Shown here piece after piece: positions 1 through 8,496 of a stretch of 33,675 nt of DNA. The stretch's first letter is position 1. Each line of letters starts with the position of its first letter. Origin of the DNA: Cyanophora paradoxa. Taxonomy: Eukaryota > Glaucocystophyceae > Cyanophorales > Cyanophoraceae. A program made the translations under genes and the position numbers. The notes under the pieces were generated by a model. The model was not told where the DNA came from. It did no database searches and saw only the letters and a list, made by a program, of their open reading frames with translations. The DNA lies in assembly GCA_004431415.1 (NCBI GenBank), contig QPMI01000703.1:1-33675 (forward strand). Reading direction: 5' to 3'.

Positions 1-625
1 CGAGCTACCTACGAGGCGCTCCTCTTCCGCTCGGACAACGTACGCTGTCTTCGCGTTCCGTTCCGCGTTTGCCGTGACTGGGAAGCGCTTGGCAAGGATC
101 GCATTCCAGGCCGAGGCGGCAGCGGCTCTCAAAGTGCGGCAAGCGGCCTCCGCGGCACACAGGGAGCGAGCGTCGAGACGCTCAAGCACTGCGGGTGCGG
201 TCACTCAGGGGAGCCTGAGCATCGAATTCGCAGCAGCAATGAAGCCGGGTGCACCTAGCCGTAGGAGATCATGCGGAAGGTCGAGGAAGTCCGGCGAAGC
301 GCATTTTATCATCCTCGTTCCGATGCCCGTGCCCCGATGCGCAGCTGCCGCATCACTCGCTGGGGGTAGAGCTCGCCCGAAATCATGGACATACCCCTAC
401 ACAGAGGCGAAAATGTTCAGCTGCATCGTTCCCAGGCCGCCTGCGGCGTCGGCGCCGTTGTCGTTGCCGTCAAGCGCAACATGCACGGCGCCGGTGGGCC
501 TCAGAGTTAGACCGGCCCGCAGCGGAAAAACATGGGACGCCGCAGCACAGCCTTAGGTTCATAGCTGGTGCTCCTGTAAGCGCGTCGGCATTGCTCCGCC
601 CGGTCCGCGCCGTGCGTCGCCCGCC
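1..625. other. Upstream region, no gene supported
   Basis: Open frames exist on both strands, but none starts with a convincing ATG, shows a recognisable motif or has clean intron boundaries. It may hold the promoter and 5' UTR of the gene starting at 626, or exons of a gene that begins outside the window. Confidence 0.4.
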
Positions 626-2671
626 ATGCGCCGCGGCGCCGCGGCGTGCAGAACCGGGCCCTATAGCCCAGGCACGCATCGTTTTGGTGCGCGGCGTCCG
701 CGGACGAGCCGAAGGAAGCGTCTAGCTCCAGCGTGCGTGCCAGATCCCACGTCGTGCCAGGTCTCGTGTCGTGTCCAGGCCGCTCAACCAGGCCCGCACG
801 TGCAGGCGGCGCCGGCGCGGGCCCCGGCGGCGCCCCCGACACGGTACGGGGCGGGGCGCAAGACACGGTACGATCAGGCGCGGGAGGCGAGCGGGCTCGA
901 CTCGGAGACGTTCGACCGCTACGAGGACGAGCTGAAAGACCCCGTGCGCGCGCATGCGCCGGCCCGGGCCCCCGCCCGCCGCGCGCCGGCCCTCGTGAGT
1001 GACCCGTCTCCTGCGCAGGTCATCTTCATCGAGGTGAGGCGCAGGCCCCGCGCCGGAGCGCGCCAGGAGCGGCGCGCCGCTGAGGGCGGGTTCGGGGCGG
1101 CTCGGCAGTGGCTGGTCCCGCGGCCCGTGCGGCTGTTCCTGTACGCCGGCATCGGCGGCAACGCCCTCCTCGGCGCGGTGCGCGGCGGCCCACCGCGCCC
1201 CGTCGCTCGGGGGCGGCGGCGAGCGGGGCTGGGGCGGGGCAGTTCATCCAGGGGACGGGGGTGCTGGCGCGCTCGTCGCGGGGCGAGGCGCTGGGGGAGG
1301 AGCTGCTGGCGAACCTGGGGCTGAACCTCGCGGGGGCGGCCGGCATGGCCGCCGCCTTCCTCCTCGACCGCTGGCTCGGCGAGCGCCGCCGCGCCCGCCG
1401 CGCCCGCATCCGCGAGATCCAGGCCCGCCCCCGCCCCCGCCCGCCCCGCCCCCCGTCTCACCCGCGCCTCCGCAGCGGCTACGAGCCGAGCGGGAGGGGG
1501 CGGGGCCGGCGGTGCGGGCGGCGCGGGCGGAGAAGGAGCGGGCGGGGCGGCGGTGGTGGGCCCGGGGGGCCGGCGGCGGGGGGCGCCAAGCGGACGAGGC
1601 GGAGCGGATGCTGCGAAGGCTCTCTCGCATGGGGCCGGCGCGCCCTCCCGCCGTCCCCTGCGCCGCCCGCCCCTCCCCGGCTGAGGGGCGGGCAGGTGCC
1701 GATCGTGGGGGAGGCGAAGGCGCGCGTGCTGCGGGAGCTCGTCGCGGCGCTGCCCCCCGGCGCCCGCGTCGTCGAGGCCCGCACGCGCCCCGCCCGCCCC
1801 CTCCCGCGCCCCAACTGCGGCGCCGACTGCCCCGGCGGGGCGCGCGCAGGTGGCACTTTCCTGGGCTACTCGGCGATCTCGATGGCGCAGGCGCTGCCCC
1901 CGGGGGCGGAGGTCGTGACCTACGAGAAGGCGGGCGCCCTCGCGCGCCGCGGCGACGGGGGCGGGCTCTGAGGGCGGGGGCGGGGGTGCAGGACGTGCGC
2001 TTCGGGCTGCCGGCGATGCGGTTCGTGCAGCAGGCGGGGATGGGCGGGCGCGTGGACGTCAAGCTCGGCGACGCCGTCTCCCGCATCCCCAGCGACGCCG
2101 CCGCCTGGCGCCGCAGGCCCGCGCCCCCCGCCGCCCGCCCCGCGCCCCGCGCCCCGCGCCCCGCGCCCCGCGCCCCGCGCCCCGGGCCGGCCTCTGCTGA
2201 GGGGGCGGCAGCGAGCGGGGGGCGGTGATCGACCTCCTCTTCCTGGACGGGGCCCCCGGGGCGCGCCCCGGCCCTCCCCCGGCCCCCGCAGCCCCTCCAG
2301 CTCTCACCCCCGGCAGGAGTACGAGGCGTACCTCGAGGCAGCGCGCCCCTACCTCCGCCCGGCCTCGGTGCGCCCCGTCCCGCAGGGCCGGGGCGCGCGG
2401 GGGCCGGGGTGACGGGGGGCCCCGGGGCGGGGGCGCCGGGGCCAGGTGGTGGTGGCGGACAACACGGGGATCTTCGGGGAGCAGCTGGCCGGCTACCTCG
2501 CCGCCGTCCGCGACCCCGCCCGCTTCGCCTCCGAGGTCCCGCCCCGGCCCCCGCCCCCGCCCGCCCCGCGCCTCCGCCTGACGGGGCGGGCGGCCGGGGC
2601 AGTCGATCGAGGCGCCGCTCGCGAACTACCCCGACACGATCGACGCCATGGAGAAGAGCGTCCTCCTCTAG
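626..2671 (+). CDS. DUF3493-like domain fused to class I O-methyltransferase
   Basis: The ATG at 626 sits in a GCC-ATG context and opens the frame that carries the first conserved segment. Resolved exons include 626-943, 1019-1033, 1109-1177, 1243-1422, 1476 to about 1630, 1696-1776, about 1850-1929, 1992 onward, to 2367, 2446-2535 and 2603-2671 (TAG). The N-terminal part has two hydrophobic helices (RLFLYAGIGGNALLGA and NLGLNLAGAAGMAAAFLLDR) followed by a basic coiled segment, as in the DUF3493 / low-PSII-accumulation family of plastids and cyanobacteria. The C-terminal part is a SAM-dependent O-methyltransferase of the COMT/caffeoyl-CoA type: motif I GTFLGYSAISMAQALPPG, a YEK acidic position, LLFLDG, VVVADNTGIFG, and a terminal MEKSVLL. 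Introns are mixed GT-AG and GC-AG. The junction before GTFLGYS is one base uneasy, either from a G/C-run error or a misplaced donor. The fusion is inferred from continuous exons without an intervening stop. The substrate is unknown; a plastid location is an inference. Confidence 0.7.
2137..2184. repeat. Tandem 8-mer (CGCGCCCC)n inside an intron
   Basis: About six copies of an 8-base unit lie in the GC-AG type intron between the WRR and ERGAVIDLLFLDG segments of the methyltransferase gene. The array accounts for most of that intron's length. Confidence 0.8.
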
Positions 2672-3157
2672 ATCAAGGACCCCTCCCCTTCCGATTGGTA
2701 CTGTGTACTGTCGACGTCAACTGCCGCTGTGTAGAAGTACGTGTAGCCTAAATTATGGCAAGGCCAAATTGCAACACCTGGATTGGATCGAATTTCTAGG
2801 TCATCTAGATCTAGATCACAAGGGTAGAGCCGTGGCGTCCGTACGGATGGGAGCATGCGCAGCCGGCGCCGTGAAGGCTGAAGTCGATTTCGGAGCTAGT
2901 GCACATGCCACGGTGAAATCTTAATCGGATCTGCAGCCTGTGCAGGCCCGCCAGCGAAGGCTGCGACGCGCGTGGCGGGCGACGCTTGAGTTTCTCGGAC
3001 GCGGGAGGGCGCTGGCGGGAACGATGACGTTGCCATCAGGAACAGCAATTCACAAACCGCTCTGACCTTGCGCGTGGAGCCCGGCTGATGCTCCGCTAGC
3101 TTGCTCCCCCGCTTCCCGCCTCCAGCGGCAGCGCGTCAGCAGCCGGCACGTCCAAGG
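2672..3157. other. Intergenic region between methyltransferase and BED-like gene
   Basis: GC content drops just after the stop codon. The stretch has GGATTGGATCG at about 2779, also seen near 23391, and TCTAGATCTAGATC at about 2802. No coding signal was seen. It probably holds the 3' UTR of one gene and the promoter of the next. Confidence 0.5.
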
Positions 3158-4917
3158 ATGGTCCCATTCGATCTCCAGGCACCGCCCGTCACTTCCGTGG
3201 CGCGAAAGCGGACAGCCGGCGATCTCAGCGATCCCAGCGGCAGCGCGGGGCCGGGACGCCGGCGAGCGAGGACGGCGCGCTCGGATTCGCTGCTGGAGGG
3301 CTTCCGCCCTGCAGGTGGACGCGGCGTTCGGCGAGCGTCGATGGCGGCGCCCGCAGCCGCCGCAGACGTACGAGAGGCGTGGGCCTACTCACAGCGAGGA
3401 GCACGGTCCGCGCGCCCGCCCGACGCCTCGCGCGGCGCGGCGTGCCCCGCCGACGCCCGCGGCAGCGGCTCTTGCCTGCAGATCTCGGACATCCTCGCCG
3501 CCCTGCCAAGTGGGGTCCGAGGCCCGCGCCCGCTCCTCGGCGCCGCGCCAGCGCGCCGCCGACGCTCGGGCGCGAGGTGGCGGCGGAGAGCGTGCTGGCG
3601 AGGCAGCGGCAGCGGCGCAAGAAGAAGAAGCAGCGCGGGCCGAGGCAGCCGCCGAGGCGCAGGCGGCGGGCGGGGGCGGGGCGCAGGAGGGGCGGGGGCG
3701 GGGCGCGGGCCGTCGTTGATCTGGGCGCACTTCGAGCCGGTGGGGAGGGGCGAGGCGGCGGGCGCGGTGCTGCCACTGCGGGGCGGAGGTTGCGCTGGAG
3801 GGGGGGTCGACGTCGGGGCGGGGCAGCACCTGGCGCGGGCGCACGGCCTCGAGCTCCCCAGCGCCGCCCGCCGCCGCGACGACGACGCCGCCCTCCTCGC
3901 CGCCGCCGCCCTCCGCGCGCCTCCGCCCCCGCCCCGCCCGCCCCGGCCCCTCCCGCCCCGGCCCACGCCCCGCCACCGCCCCTTCGCCGGCTCCTCCCCG
4001 CACCCCGCGGTCCCCTGGGCGACCTGGCGACGCTTGCGCTCGGGGCCGGCCCCGCCGCCCACTTCTTCCTGCCTCTGCCTGCTGTCGCTTTCGCCCCGCC
4101 GCCTTCGCCCGCGACCTCGCCGCCCGCCCCCGCCCCGCCGGCCCCGCCGGGCGGCAGCGGCGCCCTGCCCTCGCCCGTCGGGCCTCCCCTGGGGCGCCCC
4201 CTGGGCCGTGCGCTCTGCAGAGCCGCCGCCGCGCCCGCGTCTGCGCGCCCGGCGGCCCCCGTCGCCGGCCGCCACCTCAATCCAATCTCCGCCCGCAGCC
4301 GAAGCCCGCCTTCGCCGTGCTCCCCGCCGGCGCCGCGCTCGCCGCGGGGCGCCCTCGCCCCGCCTCCGCCCCCGGGGGCGCAGGGTTGGCCCCCGCTCTG
4401 CCCCCCCGGCCCTCACGCTTCCTCCCAGCGCCCCTCCTCCGGGGCAGGCCACCCGCTGCCTCCCACAGCGCCCGCCCCGCGCCGCCCCCGCGCCCGGCGC
4501 ATCCCGGGGCCGGCCGGGCCGCGGCGCGGGCGGGCCTCTGGATGGTCGTGGCGGGGAGGGAAGGGGCGGAGGCGGGGGAGCGGCGGGCGGCGGCGCGGTC
4601 GTTTGTGTGGGGCTACTTCCGCGGGACGGGCGGGCCGGGGGCAGGAGGTCGCCCGCTGCACCCTCTGCCCGACGCCGTCCTCTCCTTCTCCGGTGCGCCC
4701 CCATCCCCCCATCCCCATCCCCCCCCCCCCCCCCCCCCCCCCGGAGCCGACGTGCAGCCCCGGCAGGGTCGACGTCGAGCTCTCCTACCACCTCGCCACC
4801 AGCACGGCGTCCAAGGCCCTCGAGCTCCCGCCCCGCCCCGCCCCGGCCCCGCCCCGGCCCGCCAGCGCCCAGCTTCAGCCCGGCCCCGTTACGCCCCGTC
4901 CTCGCCCTGTCATTTAG
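3158..4917 (+). CDS. BED-type zinc-finger-like protein, two finger remnants
   Basis: The ATG at 3158 opens a basic N-terminus with a likely nuclear localisation segment (RKR, then GRRRARTARSD) and a GT-AG intron from about 3313 to 3480. A lysine/arginine block (RQRQRRKKKKQR, about 3603-3635) precedes SLIWAHFEPVG (3713-3745), CCHCGAEV (about 3769-3792) and GQHLARAHGLEL (about 3821-3856). That order matches the BED finger pattern W-x-x-(H/Y)F ... C-x-x-C ... H-x-x-x-H. A second set, FVWGYFR (about 4600-4620), EVARCTLC (about 4650-4670) and VELSYHLATS (about 4770-4800), follows. In both sets the W..F and C..C parts lie one base out of frame. In the first the histidine part returns to the original frame, which fits G-run length errors or unresolved introns. 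BED fingers bind DNA in chromatin factors and hAT transposases; no transposase catalytic domain was seen here. The stop at 4915-4917 is uncertain. Confidence 0.5.
4719..4742. repeat. Poly-C run of 24
   Basis: Twenty-four consecutive C, preceded by CCCCAT units, inside a likely intron of the BED-like gene. The recorded length is unlikely to be exact. Confidence 0.85.
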
Positions 4918-5420
4918 TCATTGACCATGGCACCGTACGCTTGGCACCCGTTGACCGGGACCCTGCAGCTGTGTAAGAATTCGAACTCAGAACTGATTTG
5001 AAAAACTTTTTGGGGTTCAACGGTTATGCGCACTGCGGCATGCGTGATCATGACCGTCGGACAATTCAAGTGCTTCATGATCAAGCTTGGGCCGGCACCA
5101 CTGGACGAAGTTGGAGCGCTGGCACTGCCGCAGTGCGCATGCGGCACTGCAGCAGTACTCGTGCGCCAAGACTCTCACTGAGTCAGGCTCTCAGAGTCTG
5201 CTGCTGAGACGTCGGACTCTGAGACTCTGAGTTTCAAGTTTCACGAGTCCGACGTAGACGGTCATGATCACTGAGTCATGCCATGATGGCTTATATATGA
5301 GGCATCAATGGCCAAACGCGAAAAGTCAACTCCGAGAGCTCGAGACTCGGAAGTGACGCTTGGATTGCGGAGGTTCTTATAACCGCCGCAACAGCTGTGG
5401 GGTACCCCTTCCGAGGCTGG
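4918..5420. other. Lower-GC intergenic region with GAGTC-rich degenerate repeats
   Basis: No gene was seen. Between about 5169 and 5276 the sequence is dense in degenerate direct and inverted GACTC/GAGTC words (GACTCTGAGACTCTGAGT and relatives), and TTATATATGAGG lies at about 5290. It marks the left edge of the composition shift running to about 9.6 kb. Confidence 0.5.
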
Positions 5421-5526
5421 CGATCGCGGCGATCACGAGCCGATCGCGACCCTGGCGATCGCGATTTTCTCCGATCGCGACCCTTTTCGATCGCGATTTC
5501 GAGATCGGGGCATTTCTGCGATCGCG
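5421..5526. repeat. Six CGATCGCG octamers, period near 16 bp
   Basis: CGATCGCG begins at 5421, 5441, 5456, 5472, 5488 and 5519, giving spacings of 20, 15, 16, 16 and 31 bases. Three of them are the full palindrome GCGATCGC. The regular spacing suggests clustered protein-binding sites; which protein is unknown. Confidence 0.85.
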
Positions 5527-5562
5527 AGAAAGGAAAAATCGGAAAAGGCCGAAAAGTGCGTT

Positions 5563-5576
5563 TTTCACGCGTGAAA
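5563..5576. repeat. Perfect 14-bp palindrome
   Basis: TTTCACGCGTGAAA equals its own reverse complement. It lies 36 bases after the CGATCGCG cluster and may be an operator-like binding site. No function is known. Confidence 0.8.
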
Positions 5577-5654
5577 TCGACCCAAAACGAGGGTTCGAAT
5601 CCGGGGCCGGATTTGGACTTGGGTAAAATCTCGAGTCAAATGGAGAAAAATGCG

Positions 5655-5722
5655 ACTTGGACTTGGGACTTGGGACTTGGGACTTGGGACTTGGACTTGG
5701 GACTTGGGACTTGGGACTTGGG
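5655..5722 (+). repeat. ACTTGGG heptamer tandem array
   Basis: About ten units of ACTTGGG in tandem, with two six-base variants (ACTTGG). The same unit recurs three times at 7727-7747 in the same orientation, so the two arrays bracket about 2 kb of ORFs. Confidence 0.9.
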
Positions 5723-5779
5723 AAGAGTCGGAGTCAGAGTCTGGACTCAAAAGCGGGGAAATTTTCGAAGGGGAGAAAA

Positions 5780-5887
5780 ATGGCAGACGAGCCCTATTAC
5801 GATTTCCCCTTTGAGTTGAATATGGCATTCGAGAGGTTGCGCGAGTTCTGGCGTTGGCACATCACAGGACATGAATCCCCGGAATAA
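5780..5887 (+). CDS. Short ORF of 35 codons, probably 5' part of a 90-residue protein
   Basis: The ATG at 5780 follows GGGGAGAAAA. The product is aromatic-rich (YYDF, LREFWRWHI) and ends just after a CCCCGG run. The next ORF begins inside it in another frame at 5871. A single length error in that run would join both into one protein of about 90 residues. Not recognised. Confidence 0.4.
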   Translation: MADEPYYDFPFELNMAFERLREFWRWHITGHESPE

Positions 5888-6047
5888 GACCAGTGCCAAC
5901 ACACAGGGCGTCCTCGAAATTGTCCGTCAATATCCGCGTCGATTCAATGAATGGATTGAGTTCCACGCGACGAACCGTTTCCAAAGTCTCCCCGAGGCCA
6001 TACGCGAAAATTTCGTGAGGCTGTGGGCCAGGCTACGACAACCCTAA
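5871..6047 (+). CDS. Short ORF of 58 codons, unrecognised
   Basis: It reads from ATG 5871 to TAA 6045-6047 and overlaps the preceding ORF by 17 bases in a different frame. The product looks like a helical protein (GVLEIVRQYPRRFNEWIEF, LPEAIRENFVRLWARLRQP), and its codon use is less GC-biased than the multi-exon genes. It is either a separate overlapping gene or the C-terminal part of the 5780 ORF after a frame slip. No family recognised. Confidence 0.45.
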   Translation: MNPRNKTSANTQGVLEIVRQYPRRFNEWIEFHATNRFQSLPEAIRENFVRLWARLRQP

Positions 6048-6630
6048 CAATCATCGACACGTACCACATGAAGACAGGGCTATTGTTCGACGGGACGGCG
6101 CATGAGACATCGCAGGGAGGCACGGGACGAGCGGACAGCCCTTCGCACCGGGGTAGGGCTCATCGAGAGGGAGGGGTACAGCCCCGGGATGTAGGGTAAC
6201 CCAACCCCGAGACTCGACCTTCGGCGGACGCACTCGGGCGATTTCCGTCAGGCCGGCTCAGCGGGTAGGGGGCTTCGGTCCAACTTTTTTGCGGTCCAGT
6301 TTGCAGCAAAACAGGGGGAGAAGGGACGTTTTCCGTGAGATTTCCTTCGGCCAACATTTTTTTAGGTCCAGTTTGCAGCGAAGGAAGGGGGAGAAACGTA
6401 AGAAAAGGCCAAATTTGGCTTTTTTCAGGCCAGTTCGCAACGTTTCTGCTGCAAACTAGCCCAGGAAAAAATTCGCCCACAAACCGCGGTCCGCCGCCAT
6501 TTGGCTCACTCTTACAACGGGTTCGCCGCCTTCTCTCAGCCAAGCAAACTCTGCCTCTCCGAATTTTACAAGTCCGCTCTCTCAGTCACCTCACGTTTTG
6601 CCTTTGCTGATCTCTTTTCCCTTTGCGCAG
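6048..6630. other. Non-coding stretch with imperfect repeats and pyrimidine tract
   Basis: GGGGTACAG lies at 6173-6181. Imperfect repeats centred on GTCCAGTTTGCAGC occupy about 6281-6465. A pyrimidine-rich tract ending TTTGCGCAG (6611-6630) runs directly into the ATG at 6631, so a 5'-UTR intron acceptor, or an internal exon start, is possible. No ORF here is convincing. Confidence 0.5.
6281..6465. repeat. Imperfect direct and inverted repeats of GTCCAGTTTGCAGC
   Basis: Direct copies begin near 6292 and 6367, each preceded by CAACnTTTTTT and followed by an AGGGGGAGAA block about 20 bases on. A diverged copy CCAGTTCGCAACG lies near 6431, and GCTGCAAACTAGCCC near 6449 is the inverted form. The transcript could fold into a stem-loop. 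Confidence 0.65.
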
Positions 6631-7649
6631 ATGTCGCCTGTCTCTGAGATTCCCTCTGAGCTTGCCAAGGACTTTGCCAAGGCTCGCAATCTGCACAAGT
6701 CCGGACTTTGGCCTACCCTGCCATGGAGCGTCGCGCCAAGGCACTGGGGTACAACTACGGCTCCTACCACGGCTTGAACGGCGTCTGCTACCTTGGCCTT
6801 TTCCGCAAGGATGACGTCAAGAATCCCGAGCCCAAGCCCGCGCCGTCATTCGTCCCAACTCCGAAATGCTCCAGCTTCAAGCCGAGTCTGCGCCGAGACA
6901 CTCGCCTGGGCCAACCCCCTCAAGCCTTCACGAATTACCCCCTCCGTCATCGTCGTCATCTGCCCCCGAGCCTGCCCCTCAGCCCGTCGCCGAGCCGCCC
7001 CTCAGCCGCCGATGACGCCAAGTCCGAGGCTCTGACGCGAGTCTGACATCAACGACTTCATCGACTTTGACGTGCCGATTCCATACGACTCTGAGTCGTC
7101 TTCTGACTCTGAAGGCGACAACGAAAACCCGACTCGCAAGCGCCGCATTATCAAGACCAAGTCAATCGTCAGAAGAAGTTCATGGAGACTACGTCATTCA
7201 CCGACAACTCGAGCGCGTCAAGGACCCCGCAAGGAAAACGCCAAGGACTTGAAGCTCGGCGCTGGCATTGCCGTTCTCGTGTGACGTCACACTACAGCGA
7301 GCGCCTGACTCAGCACGTCAAGACCATTGAGAAGCGCGTCCTCTGCAACGAGCTCCGCAAGGAGTTGGAGCGCAAGCGGCGCCACGAGCGCCTTGTCCAG
7401 TACCAGATCAACAAGGCGCGGATCGCCGAGCGCAAGCAGAAGGAGGCAGCCGAGCTCAAGGCGCGCATCGAGGCTCAGCAGCAGCGCGAGGCAGAGGCGG
7501 CAGCGGCCTTGGCGGCGCAGCGCGAGCGCGAGCGGCAGGACTTGGTGCAGGCAGCGCAGGCCCTTCCCCGCATTCCCCTTAAGTCGGCGCCCGAGGGCCT
7601 CATTGAGTTGGTTTCCGATGACGATGACTCTGACTTTGAGATGCTGTAA
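6631..7649 (+). pseudogene. Frame-interrupted gene: charged coiled coil with C-terminal SIM-like motif
   Basis: Coding-like sequence moves through all frames: MSPVSEIPSELAKDF from 6631; AYPAMERRAKALGYNYGSYH, then NGVCYLGLFRKDD from about 6711; a Pro/Ser-rich linker; ESDINDFIDFDVPIPYD and an SDSEGDNEN acidic patch near 7042-7125; then a long charged coiled coil (LRKELERKRRHERLVQYQ onward, about 7340-7560). It ends in GLIELVSDDDDSDFEML before TAA 7647-7649. LIELV followed by acidic residues is the shape of a SUMO-interacting motif. At least three frame changes are needed, from either decay or sequence errors. No intron of the local C-rich type is present. Family not recognised. Confidence 0.45.
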
Positions 7650-7726
7650 ATAGTATTGCGTCATTCCATTGTACATACTTGTAAAAATTGGCCGACTATT
7701 CAGTTACGACTTGGCGCGATCCTGGG

Positions 7727-7747
7727 ACTTGGGACTTGGGACTTGGG
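7727..7747 (+). repeat. Second ACTTGGG array (three units)
   Basis: Three perfect copies in the same orientation as the array at 5655-5722, just 3' of the gene ending at 7649 and 26 bases before the next ATG. Confidence 0.9.
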
Positions 7748-7772
7748 AATTTCTTGATGTGTGCAATTGCAA

Positions 7773-8459
7773 ATGTCGGATGCAGAGGAAGCGCCCAAGG
7801 ACGTGATCGCACAGTTCATAGATCAGGTCAAGGACCTTAGACGCTGGGTGGTAGAGCAGGCCTCGCGACCGAATCGACAGCGCCAACCCTGGCCGGTGCT
7901 AGAGCTGGCCCGGGCAGGGTGGCTAGACACGCATTACAACTCTGGCGGGGCCCTTTACGTTCGGAGCCACGACGAGGGCAGGATTATCGACGAGTTCAAG
8001 CGCATCTGGTTCGCCCTGGGCTCCAAGCTCAGCATACTCTCGACCTCCCGGACCACATTCGCATGCAAATCTCGAGTGGTACGCGAAGGCAAGGGACTCG
8101 CAATGGACGACGTAAATTTGCGCGACCTCTCGCGCTTGCGCTCGCTGTGACGGCGTATGTCACAAACTATGATTATCACGTCAAAAAGCCCCAATTCGAA
8201 GTTGAGCCAATTCCGATGAATCTGGTACCCTGGATGGAAGAGTACCCGAGTACTCGTGGAACAGGGCCTCAACCCCCGCGCCAGCCCTGCCAGCCCCGCC
8301 GCCCCACCGATAAACGGCCCCGCCCCGCGTGACGTCAGACGGGACATACGCGAATGGGAGGAGTGGAGCAACGACCCGAAGAACTGGCTACCCGGGGAGG
8401 CGGAGCTGCGCAAGCGCGCGAGGCTGATGCCCGGCGACAGGTACCCCGACCGCGAGTAG
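7773..8459 (+). pseudogene. Frame-interrupted single-exon gene, unrecognised
   Basis: The ATG at 7773 opens MSDAEEAPKDVIAQFIDQVK and continues to about 8035. Coding character then moves to another frame (LDLPDHIRMQI, AYVTNYDYHVKKPQFEVEP, LVPWMEEYPSTR, about 8045-8265) and returns to the first frame for DVRRDIREWEEWSNDPKNWL to TAG 8457-8459. A joined product would be about 228 residues, close to the neighbouring 241-residue ORF, with which it shares orientation and tight spacing (37 bases). The two shifts compensate, which fits two sequence errors or early decay. Family not recognised. Confidence 0.45.
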
Positions 8460-8468
8460 GGGGTACAG
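8460..8468 (+). promoter_or_regulatory. GGGGTACAG motif directly after a stop codon
   Basis: The motif begins at the base after the TAG of the 7773-8459 gene and lies just before the TATA box of the next ORF. Identical copies occur at 9224-9232 and 6173-6181. It may be a shared processing, terminator or promoter element of the island. Confidence 0.45.
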
Positions 8469-8469
8469 G

Positions 8470-8476
8470 TATAAAT
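8470..8476 (+). promoter_or_regulatory. TATA box (TATAAAT)
   Basis: It lies 21 bases before the ATG at 8497, inside a 37-base gap between ORFs. Such a box stands out in this GC-rich sequence and suggests separate transcription of the 8497 ORF with a very short leader. Confidence 0.5.
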
Positions 8477-8496
8477 TCTCAGCGAGCCGCGAGCGA

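Noticed and set aside
3101-4924. A 607-codon open frame on the plus strand
   Set aside because: Mostly Pro/Arg/Ala codons from C-rich introns; only parts coincide with BED-like motif segments.
5421-5526. GCGATCGC words resembling the cyanobacterial HIP1 repeat
   Set aside because: HIP1 is spread through cyanobacterial genomes; here it is one local cluster in a spliced eukaryotic context. Not evidence of cyanobacterial DNA.
5590-5605. GGTTCGAATCC, like a tRNA T-loop
   Set aside because: The flanking bases do not pair as a T-stem, and no acceptor stem or D-arm was found in reach.
5655-5722. ACTTGGG array as a telomere repeat
   Set aside because: It differs from the usual TTAGGG/TTTAGGG types, is interstitial, short, and has six-base variants.
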